Positions 1-7,689 of a stretch of 15,188 bases of DNA are shown piece by piece. The DNA is from Bacteroidota bacterium (GTDB lineage Bacteria; Bacteroidota; Kryptoniia; Kryptoniales; JAKASW01): contig JAJYOS010000046.1 in the NCBI GenBank assembly GCA_021796055.1, positions 1 through 15,188 on the forward strand. Reading direction: 5' to 3'. The translations under genes and the position numbers were made by a program. The notes under the pieces were generated by a model. It was not told the origin of the DNA, searched no databases, and worked only from the letters and a program-made list of their open reading frames with translations. Every line of letters starts with the position of its first letter. Position 1 is the first letter of the stretch.

Positions 1-10
1 CGTGTTGATA

Positions 11-100
11 TTATTCAGGGTGAGGAATTCCTAATGCAGAAGAAAGGGATCTCCCATTACCATTTGAATTGTGATTCGAATTATGATTGTCGTTTTTCAT
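11..100 (-). pseudogene. Probable 5' end of a third DHA2 pump copy, stopped at codon 30
   Basis: Read on the minus strand, an ATG at 100-98 opens 29 codons that start MKNDNHNSNHNSNGNG and end GIPHPE, followed by TAA at 13-11. The complete pump just upstream (293-1924) starts MKNNGHSSNRSNGAG and continues GVPHHEHPSYKW. Both the Asn/Ser-rich start and the G-(I/V)-P-H-x-E stretch match, so I read this as the start of a third tandem paralog. The TAA falls exactly where the first membrane-proximal segment should begin. Only 10 bases remain before the window edge, so it cannot be told whether the copy is dead, frameshifted or just a small duplicated piece. The upstream ribosome-binding site is weak (AGAAGAA about 10 bases before ATG). 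Chance similarity of Asn/Ser-rich sequence is the main alternative. Confidence 0.45.
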
Positions 101-234
101 TTTTAATTTGTTCTTCTTGACGAACCGGCGTCACCAAAGCCCTTTCCTGCACGGAGAAACTTCGGCCGGTCGTACCATCTTCGCGGATCGCCGAGCCCAT
201 CTCATCAATCAACGGCATCGAACATCTCACAAGC

Positions 235-290
235 GATCCAAGAATCCATTAATCCACTATTCCAACATTCCATTATTCCAAAATTCCACT
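235..290. repeat. 8-bp-period minisatellite (unit AWTCCANN)
   Basis: Seven consecutive octamers run in exact register from 235 to 290: GATCCAAG, AATCCATT, AATCCACT, ATTCCAAC, ATTCCATT, ATTCCAAA, ATTCCACT. The core TCCA is constant and the last two bases of each unit vary. The array ends 2 bp before the stop codon of the pump at 293-1924. On the transcribed strand it reads as TGGAAT repeats. No gene or hairpin explains it. Confidence 0.8.
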
Positions 291-292
291 TC

Positions 293-1924
293 CTAATCCA
301 TCGCGACCGCTTTTATCCGTTCGCCTTCGCGCTTCTTATACCGCAGAAAGACAATCGGGATAATACAGGCGGCAGTTATAAGGGCTGCTACAAGGAAGTC
401 ATCGTCGACCGCCGATACGAAGGCTTGCTGACTAATGTTGTATGCCAGGAGAGCATTCGCGCGCATCGAAGACAGCGACACCGTGCTCCCAAGCACTTGC
501 TGGGCAAAATTCTGAAGTCCGTGCAGGACATTCTGTGTGACTGGCGACGCTGTGCTGACAGCCTGACCGTACATCGTAGTGTGAAAAATAGTCCGGTCAG
601 TGAGCAGCGTGCCCATTATGGCAACACCGAAACTTCCGCCGATCTGGCGGATGACATTGAAAAGACCGGATGCCTGCGCAAGACGATCCTTCGGCACTTC
701 GGCAAGGGACAGCGTATTGAGAGGAGTGAAAATCAGGGCCATCCCGAAACCGCGCAAATACAACGAGACCATGATGTCCGACGTCATCGAAAAAAGGGAG
801 AGATACCGATTGACAAAGAGACTCAGCGCCAGCGCGGCGATCCCCACCGCGGCGACGATCTTCGGATTCGCCTTATCTGAAAGTATCCCGGAGATCGGTC
901 CCATAACAGCCATAATTAATCCGAGCGGCAGGAACAGCGATCCGGCCTGAAACGCGGTGAAGCCGAGACCGTTCTGCAAATAAAGCGGCAGCAGGAACGT
1001 ACTTCCGAACATTCCCATTCCGAAAATAAACAGGATAAGATTGGACATACCGAAATTGAAATTCTTGAGTAACCGCAGCTCGATGAGCGGATGCCGCATA
1101 TTGAATTCGACCGATAAAAATATCACAAGTCCGATCAGAGACAACGCGAAGCAGCTGAGGATGAACGGTGAGGTCCAGCCTCCTGTGTTCCATGATGCAT
1201 TTCCATCCGAAAGTGCGATCAGAAGTGGCGTGAGAAACAGTACTATGGAAAGGAAGCCTATGATATCGAAAGCGCGGCGCGACTCAGTTTTATATTCGCG
1301 CTGTATCATAAGCGTGGCAAACACGCCGACGACGCCGACGGGCACATTTATATCGAATATCGCATGCCAGGCGAAATTGTCGATGAGATATCCGCCCAAT
1401 GTCGGGCCGAGAGAGACGGACGCGGCGGACGCTATCGCCCAGAAACCGAGTGCCAGTCCGCGCTTCTCGGGAGGAAACTCGCGAACCACAATCGCCATAC
1501 CTACGGGCATCAATAGACCGCCGCCCACCCCTTGGAGCGCGCGGAACGCGATAAGCGCGGTCATATTCCAGGAGATCGAACAGAGAAGCGAGCCCACCGT
1601 GAAGAGCGCAAGTCCGATGGTGTAGGTTTTCCTGAAACCGAAATGATCGGCAATCCAGCCCGACGTCGGAAGAGAAACGGCAAAGGCCAGGAGGTAACCC
1701 GTTGCAATCCACTTCACGGTATCGATCCCGACACCGAAAGTGGCCATGACCTTGGCAAGCGACACATCCACGATCGTCGAATCGAGGACCACCATGAATG
1801 TCCCCATCATCACATTTGCGAGTACCCACCATTTGTACGACGGGTGCTCATGGTGCGGAACGCCGATACTGCCTGTAAGTCCGGCGCCGTTCGATCTATT
1901 TGAAGAGTGTCCATTGTTCTTCAT
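293..1924 (-). CDS. DHA2-family 14-TM MFS drug:H+ antiporter (EmrB/QacA type), second copy
   Basis: This 543-residue inner-membrane protein belongs to the DHA2 group of the major facilitator superfamily, which exports drugs or other amphipathic compounds in exchange for protons. A hydrophilic Asn/Ser-rich tail of about 30 residues precedes the first helix. The helix 1 motif LDSTIVDVSLAKVM lies near residues 47-60. The motif A loop (SGWIADHFGFRKT, residues 88-100) and the motif C region (GPTLGGYLIDNFAWH) follow, and about 14 hydrophobic segments can be counted. The ATG at 1924 has a GAGAG-type ribosome-binding site. The gene lies 72 bp after its paralog at 1997-3607 and closely resembles it, for example FNVIRQIGGSFGVA against FNVIRQVGGSFGVA. 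The helix 1 motif departs from the family pattern LDxTIVNVALP: Asn becomes Asp53 and Pro becomes Ala57, so the substrate range may differ. The exported compound cannot be told from sequence. Confidence 0.93.
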   Translation of the reverse strand: MKNNGHSSNRSNGAGLTGSIGVPHHEHPSYKWWVLANVMMGTFMVVLDSTIVDVSLAKVMATFGVGIDTVKWIATGYLLAFAVSLPTSGWIADHFGFRKTYTIGLALFTVGSLLCSISWNMTALIAFRALQGVGGGLLMPVGMAIVVREFPPEKRGLALGFWAIASAASVSLGPTLGGYLIDNFAWHAIFDINVPVGVVGVFATLMIQREYKTESRRAFDIIGFLSIVLFLTPLLIALSDGNASWNTGGWTSPFILSCFALSLIGLVIFLSVEFNMRHPLIELRLLKNFNFGMSNLILFIFGMGMFGSTFLLPLYLQNGLGFTAFQAGSLFLPLGLIMAVMGPISGILSDKANPKIVAAVGIAALALSLFVNRYLSLFSMTSDIMVSLYLRGFGMALIFTPLNTLSLAEVPKDRLAQASGLFNVIRQIGGSFGVAIMGTLLTDRTIFHTTMYGQAVSTASPVTQNVLHGLQNFAQQVLGSTVSLSSMRANALLAYNISQQAFVSAVDDDFLVAALITAACIIPIVFLRYKKREGERIKAVAMD

Positions 1925-1996
1925 TAAGTCTCTCTCTATATGAAAAAAGTTTCGAAAAAATATTGAATCAGCCTGGCCATTTCACCGGGTTTTGCA

Positions 1997-3607
1997 TTAT
2001 TCCATGGCCGCGATTTTCACATTGGACAGTGATTTCTTTCTCCGCAGGAAGAATATCGGTACGAGGCAGAGTATGGTGATCGCGCCTGCCAGCAGGAAAG
2101 CGTCGTTGACGGCAGACACGAACGCCTGCTTCATCACGTGGGCAACGACTAATGCCTTTGCGCTGACCGAAGACTTCTCGAACGAGCCGCCTATCGCGTG
2201 CTGGGAAAAACGAGCAAGACCGCGTATCACTTTCTGAAAAGCCGCCGAATGTTCGTCGACCTTGATGCCGTAAGATGCCGTGTGGAATATTACTCTTCGC
2301 GTAAGCAAGGTTCCGAAAAGCGCCACGCCGAAACTTCCTCCCACCTGCCTGATCACGTTGAACAAACCGGATGCCTGCGCCATCTTGTGCCTCGGGACAT
2401 TCGTAAGCGCCAGGGTACTGAGCGGAGTGAACATCAGTCCCATCGCAAACCCTCTCAGGTACAGGGGAAGCATTATCTGCGAGTGCATCGAGAAAAGCGA
2501 CAGAAAATAATTCAGGTACATGCTTGCGCCCAGGAGAACTATTCCGACGGCAGCTGGAATTCTCGCATCGACCCTGTCCGAAAGTATGCCGGCTACGGGC
2601 GCCATGAGTCCCTGCAGAATCCCGACGGGGAGAAATACGAGTCCCGCCTGGAATGGAGTGTAATTGAGAGAATTCTGCAGGTAGAGCGGCATAAGGAACG
2701 TGCTTCCAAACATCCCGAGACCGAATATGAACAGGACTATATTGGTGATTCCGAAGTTGAAGTCTCTCAGGAGCCGGAGCTCGATCAAAGGGTGATTCAC
2801 ATTGAACTCGGCAACAAGGAAAACGACAAGACCGATCAGAGAGATCGTGAAGCAGGTTAAAATGAAGGTCGAAGTCCATCCTCCCGTATTCCAAGACGCG
2901 TTTCCATCCGCGAGTGCCAGGAGTAAAAAAGTCAGGAACACCGATACGGACGCGAAACCTATGAAATCGAATCCCCTCGTATGTTCAGTTTTGTACTCAC
3001 GCTGGATGACCATCGTGGCAAGAACTCCAACGATACCGACAGGTATGTTCACAAAGAATATCTCGTGCCACGAGAAATTGTCGATAAGGTAACCGCCGAT
3101 TAGCGGTCCGAAAGAGACTGATGCGGCTGATGCGATCGACCAGAAACCGAGCGCAACGCCGCGTCTTTCCGGCGGAAATTCGCGTGTGACAATCGCCATG
3201 CCGACAGGCATCAGGAAGCCCGCGCCGGCACCTTGTATGATGCGGAAGGCGATGAGTGTGTTTTCGCTCCAGGCCGTTCCGCACAGAAAAGATCCGAGCG
3301 TGAAAAGTAAAAGGGCAAAACCGTACGTGCGCTTGTAGCCGAAGTGATCCGCCACCCAGCCGGATGTCGGAAGCATCACTGCAAGCACGAGAAGGTAAGC
3401 GGTCATGACCCATTCGATCTTGTCTATCGCCACGCCGAAGTTAGCCATGATTTTCGGGAGAGCGACATTTACGATCGTCGCGTCCAGGACAGCCATGAAA
3501 GTGCCTATCATGATATTCCCCAGAACCAGCCATTTATATAACGGGTGGCTCCGGTGAAGTACCGACTTTTGCGCGCGGACAGAACCGGCATCCATGGCGA
3601 GTGACAT
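1997..3607 (-). CDS. DHA2-family 14-TM MFS drug:H+ antiporter (EmrB/QacA type), first copy
   Basis: This 536-residue inner-membrane proton-driven exporter has a canonical helix 1 motif, LDATIVNVALPKIM (residues 41-54). Motif A follows (SGWVADHFGYKRT, residues 82-94), then a motif C region (GPLIGGYLIDNFSWH) and about 14 hydrophobic segments. Length and motifs are normal for EmrB. It starts 4 bp after the HlyD-type adaptor gene, so the two are surely co-transcribed and probably form an EmrAB-like pair. Such pairs pass substrate through a TolC-type outer membrane channel; no channel gene is visible here. The ATG at 3607 is used because it nearly abuts the upstream stop; an internal ATG four codons later is possible. 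No strong ribosome-binding site is seen, which suggests translational coupling to the adaptor. Confidence 0.94.
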   Translation of the reverse strand: MSLAMDAGSVRAQKSVLHRSHPLYKWLVLGNIMIGTFMAVLDATIVNVALPKIMANFGVAIDKIEWVMTAYLLVLAVMLPTSGWVADHFGYKRTYGFALLLFTLGSFLCGTAWSENTLIAFRIIQGAGAGFLMPVGMAIVTREFPPERRGVALGFWSIASAASVSFGPLIGGYLIDNFSWHEIFFVNIPVGIVGVLATMVIQREYKTEHTRGFDFIGFASVSVFLTFLLLALADGNASWNTGGWTSTFILTCFTISLIGLVVFLVAEFNVNHPLIELRLLRDFNFGITNIVLFIFGLGMFGSTFLMPLYLQNSLNYTPFQAGLVFLPVGILQGLMAPVAGILSDRVDARIPAAVGIVLLGASMYLNYFLSLFSMHSQIMLPLYLRGFAMGLMFTPLSTLALTNVPRHKMAQASGLFNVIRQVGGSFGVALFGTLLTRRVIFHTASYGIKVDEHSAAFQKVIRGLARFSQHAIGGSFEKSSVSAKALVVAHVMKQAFVSAVNDAFLLAGAITILCLVPIFFLRRKKSLSNVKIAAME

Positions 3608-3611
3608 GTGG

Positions 3612-4622
3612 TTACTTCACTCTTACCGAGACTTCCACGGACATTCCGGGGCGCAGGACAGGCTTCAGTCCGCTAGGCATCGACGGATCATCGATGGATA
3701 TCTTTATGGGTACACGCTGCGTTACTTTCGTGAAGTTGCCAGAAGCGTTGTCCGGAGGTATAAGCGAGAACTCCGATGCGGTATAGCTGCCGATCTCGAA
3801 GACATGTCCGAGAAACTTCATGCCAGGGTAAGTATCAACGTTGATGTCGACTGGATCGCCTAAGTGAATGTGGCCGAGCTTTGTCTCCTCGAGGTTCGCC
3901 GTCACCCAGACGTTCTTCAGATCATATATTGTAAATACCGGCTGGCCCGGCTGAACGACATCTCCAGTCAGCACCCATCGCTTGGCGACAACGCCGTCGA
4001 TTGGAGAGGTGACGACAGTGTTTAGAAGTTGGGCTTTGATGACTCCAAGCTGGGCGCGCGCCGCCGGTATCTTCGACTCGGAAATAGCGAGTTCAGCGCG
4101 TGCGGCTTGCAGCGCTTGCTGCGCGTGCTGGTATTGTTCCTTGGTGATGATGCCGCCTTTGTACTGCACCTCCGCGCGATTGAAATCGTCCTCGGCGCGG
4201 TTCACCTGCACCTGGGCGAGCGGAACGCTCTGTTCGGCGAGCTGGAGTCCTGCCTGAGCGGAAGCTTCCTCCGCGCGAAGATCACGGTCGTCAAGTCTGA
4301 CGAGAACCTGTCCCGTTTTCACGGTATCGCCTTCGTGCGTTCCGAGATAGATTATTCTTCCAAGCATTTTCGTGCTGATCGCGACGCTGTTCGCGTCGAC
4401 GTATGCGTCGTCGGTAGACACGAAGTCCTGCATTTTGATGTACCAGTAATATCCTGCGACTGCGACGGCCGCCAGGACGAGAAGGATCGGAATCACGACC
4501 CCTTTCTTCTTGAAGAGAGGAACATCGTCGATATCTTCGTCTCCATCTCCGTTTCCTGTCGAATTGAAATTCTTCAGGGCACCCTGATTCAATTCTTTAT
4601 TATCTCTTTCCTTGGTTTCCAT
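3612..4622 (-). CDS. HlyD/EmrA-family membrane fusion (periplasmic adaptor) protein
   Basis: This 336-residue adaptor links an inner-membrane pump to an outer membrane channel. After an acidic cytoplasmic tail of about 40 residues comes one membrane helix (VVIPILLVLAAVAVAGYYW, residues 42-60). The EmrA-type signature STDDAYVDANSVAIST (69-84) follows, then a first lipoyl half (MLGRIIYLGTHEGDTVKTGQ) and an Ala/Gln/Glu-rich helical hairpin (about 112-200). The second lipoyl half has the motif VTSPIDGVV (204-212), and the protein ends in a beta-barrel. Length and order are typical of EmrA rather than of RND-pump adaptors, which carry a lipoprotein signal. The ATG at 4622 follows a GAGGAAG ribosome-binding site. 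The gene lies 15 bp after the TetR gene and 4 bp before the first pump. A single adaptor apparently serves two pumps. Confidence 0.94.
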   Translation of the reverse strand: METKERDNKELNQGALKNFNSTGNGDGDEDIDDVPLFKKKGVVIPILLVLAAVAVAGYYWYIKMQDFVSTDDAYVDANSVAISTKMLGRIIYLGTHEGDTVKTGQVLVRLDDRDLRAEEASAQAGLQLAEQSVPLAQVQVNRAEDDFNRAEVQYKGGIITKEQYQHAQQALQAARAELAISESKIPAARAQLGVIKAQLLNTVVTSPIDGVVAKRWVLTGDVVQPGQPVFTIYDLKNVWVTANLEETKLGHIHLGDPVDINVDTYPGMKFLGHVFEIGSYTASEFSLIPPDNASGNFTKVTQRVPIKISIDDPSMPSGLKPVLRPGMSVEVSVRVK

Positions 4623-4637
4623 TAATTTTCTTCCTCT

Positions 4638-5249
4638 TTATTTTCTTTTTCTGATTCCGTTCAGAATTATTTCAATGATTTCCTTCGAAGATTGCTCGAG
4701 CGCCGTGTACGTCTCGTCGTCCAGGTTGTTCTGACGTTTGTGGAGCAGCCATGCACGCGGGCCGTATAACATCTGTATGATTATCTCGGCGGATTGCTGC
4801 GGATCTGAAATCGAGAACTCCCCGGCCTTCTTCCCGATGACAAGTATCTGCTGAAGAAGACTCACCTCCTGTTTCTGGAAGTCTTTGAAGAGTTCAAGAA
4901 AAGGCAATTTCATTTCGGCGGACTGCTGGAACTGGAGCGCGCGCAGGTTGGCAAGGTTCCTGAAATGTTCGATCCGCTTCGCGGCATACTTTCGGAGCAT
5001 GTCACATGGCGCGATCTCCTCGCTTACCATGGACTGTATATCTTCCAGGAACTGATCTGACTCCTGCTTTATTACTTCCTGAAACAAACTCTCTTTCGTG
5101 GGGAAGTAATAGTAGAGAGAAGCTTTGCCCATGCCTATATCGGCGGCAATCTCGTCCATCGTGACTTTCGAGAATCCGTAGTACGCGAAGCGCTTTCTCG
5201 CCGCGTCGAGGATAACCGCCTGTTTTTCTGTTGATAATTGTTCCGTCAT
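4638..5249 (-). CDS. TetR/AcrR-family transcriptional regulator
   Basis: This 203-residue protein has the N-terminal TetR DNA-binding domain. ILDAARKRFAYYGFSKVTMD (residues 13-32) is followed by the recognition helix region IAADIGMGKASLYYYFPTKE (34-53). The remaining 150 residues are helical and variable, as expected for a ligand-binding and dimerisation domain; no ligand can be assigned. It is the first gene of the efflux operon and is transcribed with it, which suggests that it represses its own operon until a pump substrate binds. The ATG at 5249 has an AGGA sequence 10 bases upstream. A possible operator lies at 5321-5340. Confidence 0.93.
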   Translation of the reverse strand: MTEQLSTEKQAVILDAARKRFAYYGFSKVTMDEIAADIGMGKASLYYYFPTKESLFQEVIKQESDQFLEDIQSMVSEEIAPCDMLRKYAAKRIEHFRNLANLRALQFQQSAEMKLPFLELFKDFQKQEVSLLQQILVIGKKAGEFSISDPQQSAEIIIQMLYGPRAWLLHKRQNNLDDETYTALEQSSKEIIEIILNGIRKRK

Positions 5250-5320
5250 CTGTAAAGAATCCTTTCACCTGATGGCATTTCGCGGATGACAATTTCGCGG
5301 CGCCATCTTTTCGACCAAAT

Positions 5321-5340
5321 AACTGTTCGACTGTTTCAGT
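5321..5340. promoter_or_regulatory. Candidate TetR operator upstream of the efflux operon
   Basis: About 72-91 bp before the tetR-type start codon, the plus strand reads AACTGTTCGACTGTTTCAGT. It holds the short inverted repeat ACTG-TTT-CAGT (5330-5340) and a partial direct repeat of CTGTTCGA/CTGTTTCA. TetR-family repressors often bind such dyads near their own promoter. The dyad is short and may be chance, and no promoter boxes were assigned with confidence. Confidence 0.25.
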
Positions 5341-5394
5341 AATTACGTCGAAAATATATAACATGAGGAGGGCATAAGCAAGTTCCCTGTTACG

Positions 5395-5406
5395 GATGTC
5401 CCAGTG
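5395..5406 (+). repeat. 12-mer repeat GATGTCCCAGTG, copy 1
   Basis: The 12-mer GATGTCCCAGTG occurs here, again at 5689-5700 in the same orientation, and inverted at 10468-10479. Flanking bases are not conserved between copies. Copies 1 and 3 face each other and bracket the IS remnants plus the propeller gene. Confidence 0.7.
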
Positions 5407-5688
5407 TAAGATGCCCGGAACATGAGATTTCTTTGGCTACAAACCTTCGATTTCGAACCAAATCGCAATAACAATGCCAGAATCATGAGATATTTCATTT
5501 CATCAGATAGGAAACATCCTCGATATTGTCTTGAACTTGAGAGAAGACAGTTCTCCAGACCCAGATTACTTCGAAATTAGGCGTGCTTTAAGTTTCGCAT
5601 ATTGTAACACCACCAGTCAGTGAATCAGGCTGGGACAGAAACGTCTTTGTAAGGGACATAAAATCAGCTGACTCGCATTGTATTTAGC

Positions 5689-5719
5689 GATGTCCCAGTG
5701 CCGTCCTTCCACTGGGACA
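5689..5719. repeat. 12-mer repeat copy 2, forming a 10-bp perfect inverted repeat
   Basis: GATGTCCCAGTG at 5689-5700 is followed, after the 9-base spacer CCGTCCTTC, by CACTGGGACA at 5710-5719. The arms TGTCCCAGTG and CACTGGGACA are perfectly complementary. No T-run follows on either strand, so this is not a typical terminator. A paired protein-binding site, such as a transposase-binding end, fits better. Confidence 0.7.
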
Positions 5720-6216
5720 GGGTCCACTCACCAACGGTCAGAGCCGGGATGCATCGAGGAGGATTGGGTTGTTGAAGAGTGGAGAACCGGTTCGGTCACC
5801 GGCTCATTTCCTAGGAGAAATTACAAAATAGGTAATGCGATGAATCGCGGTATTCGAGCGGTCACAAAAGAATATGCGTGAAAGGATGTGGTCACAAGCG
5901 TGGCTTCAATGCCAGAAAAAACACCCAGCTTCCCCTGGCCGAGCTAATGTCAGCCTTGGCGAGCGTGCCCGTAAGCCGTGAGCCCACACTCCTTAGCATA
6001 CAGGTGAACAAACCGACAATCGAGATCTCTCGCCTTCGGGCTTGAATGCAATAACTCGGTATTCAGTATTGGGGCGCATTTTGTATACACGATCGTACGC
6101 AAGTTAAAGAAGCATGAACGATATGTCAATAGATCGGGGAGAAAAAATTCTCTGTCCCCGGCGCGCGAAAAAAGGGGGTATAAACTCAACACAAACAATT
6201 ACTCAAAAATCGCCTC

Positions 6217-7089
6217 TTGGCAAAACCGCTGATTTGCACAGTTGACTTTGAAGACGTACAAGTAAGCCGGCTGAACGACAAGCTGTGGGAGGAATACGAG
6301 GCATTCAGCAAGCGAGACCTGTCGGAGATAGATGTGGTGTATCTGTATGCCGATGGGGTGTACGAATCGATCAAGAGGTACACGAACAACCAGACGATAA
6401 TGTGCTCCTGGGCGATCTGTTCGGACGGACACAAAGAGATGCTGCATGCGATGGCTGTAAACGGCGAGAGTGAGGAGTCATGAAATGCATTTTTCCACGA
6501 CATGCTGGACCGAGGATTACGCCAGCCGTTACTGGTGATAACTGACGGCAATAAGGGAGTCCACAATGCCATCGCCAAATGTTTTCCGAAAGCGGATCGG
6601 CAACAATGCATAGCGCATAAGCTTAGGAACATACGAGTGAGGCTGCCTCAGGACAAGCAAGACGAAGTGCTGGAGCAAATCAAGGCGGTATACTACGCAC
6701 CGGACCTGGAGACAGGAGAACTTCTGGCAGGCTGGGTCATTGACAAATTCTCCGGAGTCTATCCTTCCGCGATGTAAATATTCAGTGAGGACCTGGACGC
6801 TTGTCTCATCCATTTGAAATATCCTGCCGGCCACAGGAAGTTCATCCGCACGACAAACCTGTTGGAGAGATCGTTCGAAGAGGAGAAGCGGAGGACCAAA
6901 ATCATTCCTCAGTATGTTCACGAGAAAGGAGCGGTGAGCCTGGTCTTTGCGGTACTTTGGAGAGCTTCACAGAGGTGGCAGAGAGTTACCATGTCGTCTC
7001 TTGAGCTGGCACAACTTAAGCAGCTCAGGCAACTCATCTGTCCGCATGACAATCAAACAGATTTTATCTCGTACAGACTGGCAGCGTGA
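6217..7089 (+). pseudogene. IS256-family (MULE-type) transposase, N-truncated with two nonsense codons
   Basis: One continuous plus-strand frame encodes an IS256-type transposase core, broken by TGA at 6481-6483 and TAA at 6775-6777. Ignoring the stops, all three catalytic residues are present. The first Asp is in YLYADGVYE (codon at 6352), the second in LLVITDGNKG (6544) and the Glu in RTTNLLERSF (6865). The family motif QQCIAHKLRNIRVRLP lies between the second and third. The first stop sits where the family usually has Trp (SW before the insert region), consistent with TGG to TGA. About 120-150 N-terminal residues with the DNA-binding region are absent; the frame opens after a stop at 6181. 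The lack of frameshifts suggests fairly recent death. It cannot transpose by itself. Confidence 0.85.
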
Positions 7090-7100
7090 CCTTCTATGTT

Positions 7101-7126
7101 TTTACACAGAAATTGGGACTTGACCC
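7101..7126. repeat. Right terminal sequence of the IS256-family remnant
   Basis: Eleven bases after the transposase stop the plus strand reads TTTACACAGAAATT, then GGGACTTGACCC. From memory, ends of the type TTTACACA...AAATT...GACTTGA are common in IS256-family elements just behind the transposase. Immediately beyond it the reverse strand codes for integrase sequence, so this marks the element boundary. Confidence 0.55.
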
Positions 7127-7665
7127 ACGATCTTCGGGCCTACTCTTCGTTTGTCAATGAGCTTTGTTGAAGGGACGAAGAAGTTCATGAAGAGCCTCCA
7201 TTCGGACAAATAGAGTTGGTTGAGCTCATCGGCCAGATTTCTCTTTCCAAGTCGCTGATAACCGATGTACTGTCTAACGAGGGTCCAGTTTTTCTCTTTG
7301 ACGTGAGCGTTATCGTTCTTGTGATATGGACGGGACCGGGTGTAATGGACAGGAGCCTTTCTGTTCTTAAAGTGTTTGAGGATGGGCCAGTTAATGAACT
7401 CGCTTCCGTTATCGCAATCAAATCCGAGAATGGGAAAAGGTAGATTCTGTTCGATATCTTTGATGACGCCCAGAACGCCATATTCTCCTTTTCCCCAGAT
7501 GGCTATTTGCTCACGCCACCCGGTGGCGATATCCATGCAATTGACGGTGAAAACGAACATTCCTTCCATGGAGGTGCCGCAGTGAGCTACGGTGTCAGCC
7601 TCTATGAAGCCGGGTCGTTTCTCATCCCACTGGTCGGTAGCAATCGGTATATGCTTCTTGAATAG
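7102..7665 (-). pseudogene. DDE (rve) integrase fragment, IS481-like, cut at both ends
   Basis: The minus-strand frame runs without a stop from 7665 to 7102, so it is longer than the part beginning at the ATG at 7569. It encodes the retroviral-integrase-type catalytic core. HIPIATDQWDEKRPGFIEAD carries the first catalytic Asp (codon 7596-7594) and is followed by TVAHCG. DIATGW, then GFDCDNGSEFINW with the second Asp, and RSRPYHKNDNAHVKEKNW follow. The N-terminal helix-turn-helix region is missing: a TAA at 7668-7666 precedes the fragment. The C-terminus is lost at about 7126, where KRRVGPKIV runs into the IS256 right end; the last residues (GQVPISV) are read from that end. The third catalytic position usually reads VEQKNW but here reads VKEKNW. 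It is a dead fragment. Confidence 0.82.
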
Positions 7666-7689
7666 TTAAGGAACAGTTTATCTCGGCAC

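Larger units (their letters stand above)
5365..6180. other. Gene-free stretch with repeated TGTCCCAG motifs
   Basis: I see no convincing gene in these roughly 800 bases on either strand; short open frames show no family resemblance. The stretch lies between the efflux operon promoter region and the broken IS256-type transposase. It holds four of the five TGTCCCAG copies found in the window (5397-5404, 5630-5637, 5691-5698, 5712-5719), including a perfect 10-bp hairpin. It probably consists of decayed mobile-element ends. I could not recognise the missing N-terminal third of the transposase, nor the missing C-terminus of the integrase, in it. Confidence 0.55.
6181..7126 (+). mobile_element. 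Remnant of an IS256-family insertion sequence (right part)
   Basis: The stretch holds the C-terminal two-thirds of an IS256-type transposase and, at its right edge, a terminal sequence (7101-7126) resembling the ends known for this family. No matching left inverted repeat was found between 5400 and 6220, so the left end has probably been lost. No target duplication can be defined. The right end joins a DDE integrase fragment in opposite orientation. Confidence 0.7.

Noticed and set aside
425..950. Plus-strand open frames antisense to the pump at 293-1924
   Set aside because: They lie wholly inside a strongly supported MFS gene, have no family resemblance and are rich in Arg/His as expected for antisense frames.
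1968..2894. A 308-codon minus-strand frame overlapping the pump at 1997-3607
   Set aside because: It is the same DNA as the real DHA2 gene read in another frame; its composition (many Arg, His, Cys) is not that of a membrane protein or any known family.
5730..5850. Possible group II intron end (ACCGGTTCGGTCACCGGC resembles intron tail wording)
   Set aside because: The hairpin is only 5 bp, the catalytic domain V sequence is not present and no reverse transcriptase is nearby.
5678..5881. A 67-codon plus-strand ORF in the gene-poor region
   Set aside because: It starts inside the TGTCCCAG repeat cluster, has no ribosome-binding site I can see and no recognisable domain; probably chance.
5950..6632. 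Minus-strand ORFs opposite the IS256 remnant and its upstream region
   Set aside because: They are antisense to the transposase frame, whose DDE motifs are clear, and show no protein features of their own.
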